Of a stretch of 64,000 nucleotides of DNA, positions 63,841 through 64,000 are shown piece by piece (within the stretch, counting starts at the first letter, position 1; each line of letters opens with the position of its first letter). Below the pieces are notes generated by a model, which saw nothing but the letters and a program-made list of their open reading frames with translations, ran no database searches and was not told the origin of the DNA. Made by a program: the position numbers and the translations under genes. Location: NCBI RefSeq assembly GCF_029227915.1, contig NC_079875.1:21013001-21077000 (forward strand). Direction: 5' to 3'. The DNA is from Hydractinia symbiolongicarpus. Its lineage: Eukaryota > Cnidaria > Hydrozoa > Anthoathecata > Hydractiniidae.

Positions 63841-64000
63841 GTTAAGAGTGTTCTAAAGCGACGGCGCTAATGAAAACAACTTGGGACGTTGTAGCGCATT
63901 GAGACTGGAAGGAATAGTCCAATGGTAACCTGCGCAGACAGGTGAAACCACGTGATTTACGTGTGAGGTCTTTATTAGACTGCAAAAGGCCATAATACGG
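63841..64000. repeat. Intact monomers right of the 8-monomer HOR
   Basis: GTTAAGAGTGTTCTAAAGCG follows GACTGTGTACGTA with no deletion, so this is the untruncated form of the monomer deleted in units 1-5. The next monomer starts GCGCAGACAGGTGAAACC, a type otherwise common at the left end of the window. The array continues past the edge. Confidence 0.85.

Larger units (their letters stand above)
1..64000. repeat. 182-bp satellite array, head-to-tail, with higher-order repeats
   Basis: Every line of the window aligns to one monomer of about 182 bp. Recognisable blocks recur in fixed order: a TGCGCAGGCA start, CACGTGATTTACGTG, a CTTTATTAGACTGCAAAAGG block, CTGTGCACGTAGTTAAG, GGCGCTAATGAAA, CGCATTGAGACTGGAACG and GACTAGTCCAATGG. 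Distances between equivalent sites are 182 bp or multiples of it, apart from a few indels. All monomers I read point the same way; I saw no inverted copy. The array runs off both ends, so its full length exceeds the window. Monomers differ by substitutions, while multi-monomer blocks are nearly identical to each other, which defines higher-order repeats. The structure fits a centromeric or pericentromeric satellite, but this is inferred from form only. No family name or species is recognised. No coding capacity is credible: 182 is not a multiple of 3, so frames shift at each monomer. Confidence 0.97.

Noticed and set aside
1-64000. CRISPR array
   Set aside because: Repeats are 182 bp and contiguous, with no unique spacers between them.
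1-64000. Inverted array segments or strand switch
   Set aside because: All landmarks read in the same orientation from end to end; no reverse-complement monomer was seen.

Overview
The whole 64-kb window is satellite DNA. It holds one uninterrupted, head-to-tail tandem array of a monomer of about 182 bp (roughly 350 copies), with no unique flank on either side. I found no protein gene, RNA gene, transposon or CRISPR array, and nothing bacterial or viral. A long array with higher-order repeats (HORs) of nucleosome-like monomer length points to a eukaryotic chromosome, most likely a centromeric or other heterochromatic block. I do not recognise the monomer and cannot name the organism. A hand-derived consensus has about 47% GC and about ten CpGs per monomer, close to chance expectation. 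That argues mildly against a heavily CpG-methylated, CpG-depleted genome.

Layout, left to right. (1) 1-249 is a two-monomer fusion carrying two deletions. (2) 536-16,549 is two nearly identical copies of an 8,007-bp, 44-monomer unit with nested 2-, 3-, 6- and 7-monomer repeats. (3) 16.59-19.83 kb is a 2,184-bp, 12-monomer unit repeated about 1.5 times, partly copied from the preceding block. (4) At about 19,831 the monomer repertoire changes abruptly. From there to 37.3 kb lie 12-monomer units and two versions of a larger HOR (about 5.56 and 6.83 kb) that differ by whole-monomer gains and losses. (5) 36.86-40.12 kb holds two copies of a 1,631-bp, 9-monomer HOR. (6) 40.1-43.6 kb is a mosaic containing a foreign-looking 19-bp AT-only patch at 42,469-42,487. 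(7) 43.6-55.74 kb shows overlapping periods of 7, 9, 11 and 20 monomers (1,274, 1,640, 2,004 and 3,642 bp). (8) 55.74-63.84 kb holds six units, the last incomplete, of a 1,383-bp HOR made of seven full monomers and one truncated one. Alternating A/B variants give a second-order period of about 2,766 bp. (9) The last 160 bp revert to untruncated monomers.

There are no genes working together here. The interest lies in how the array evolved: whole-monomer unequal exchange, deletions at short microhomologies that were then amplified, and short dyad symmetries in most monomers. Several dyads persist through substitution by a different palindrome. Coordinates of block edges are approximate where neighbouring monomers are nearly identical. 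All comparisons were made by eye.
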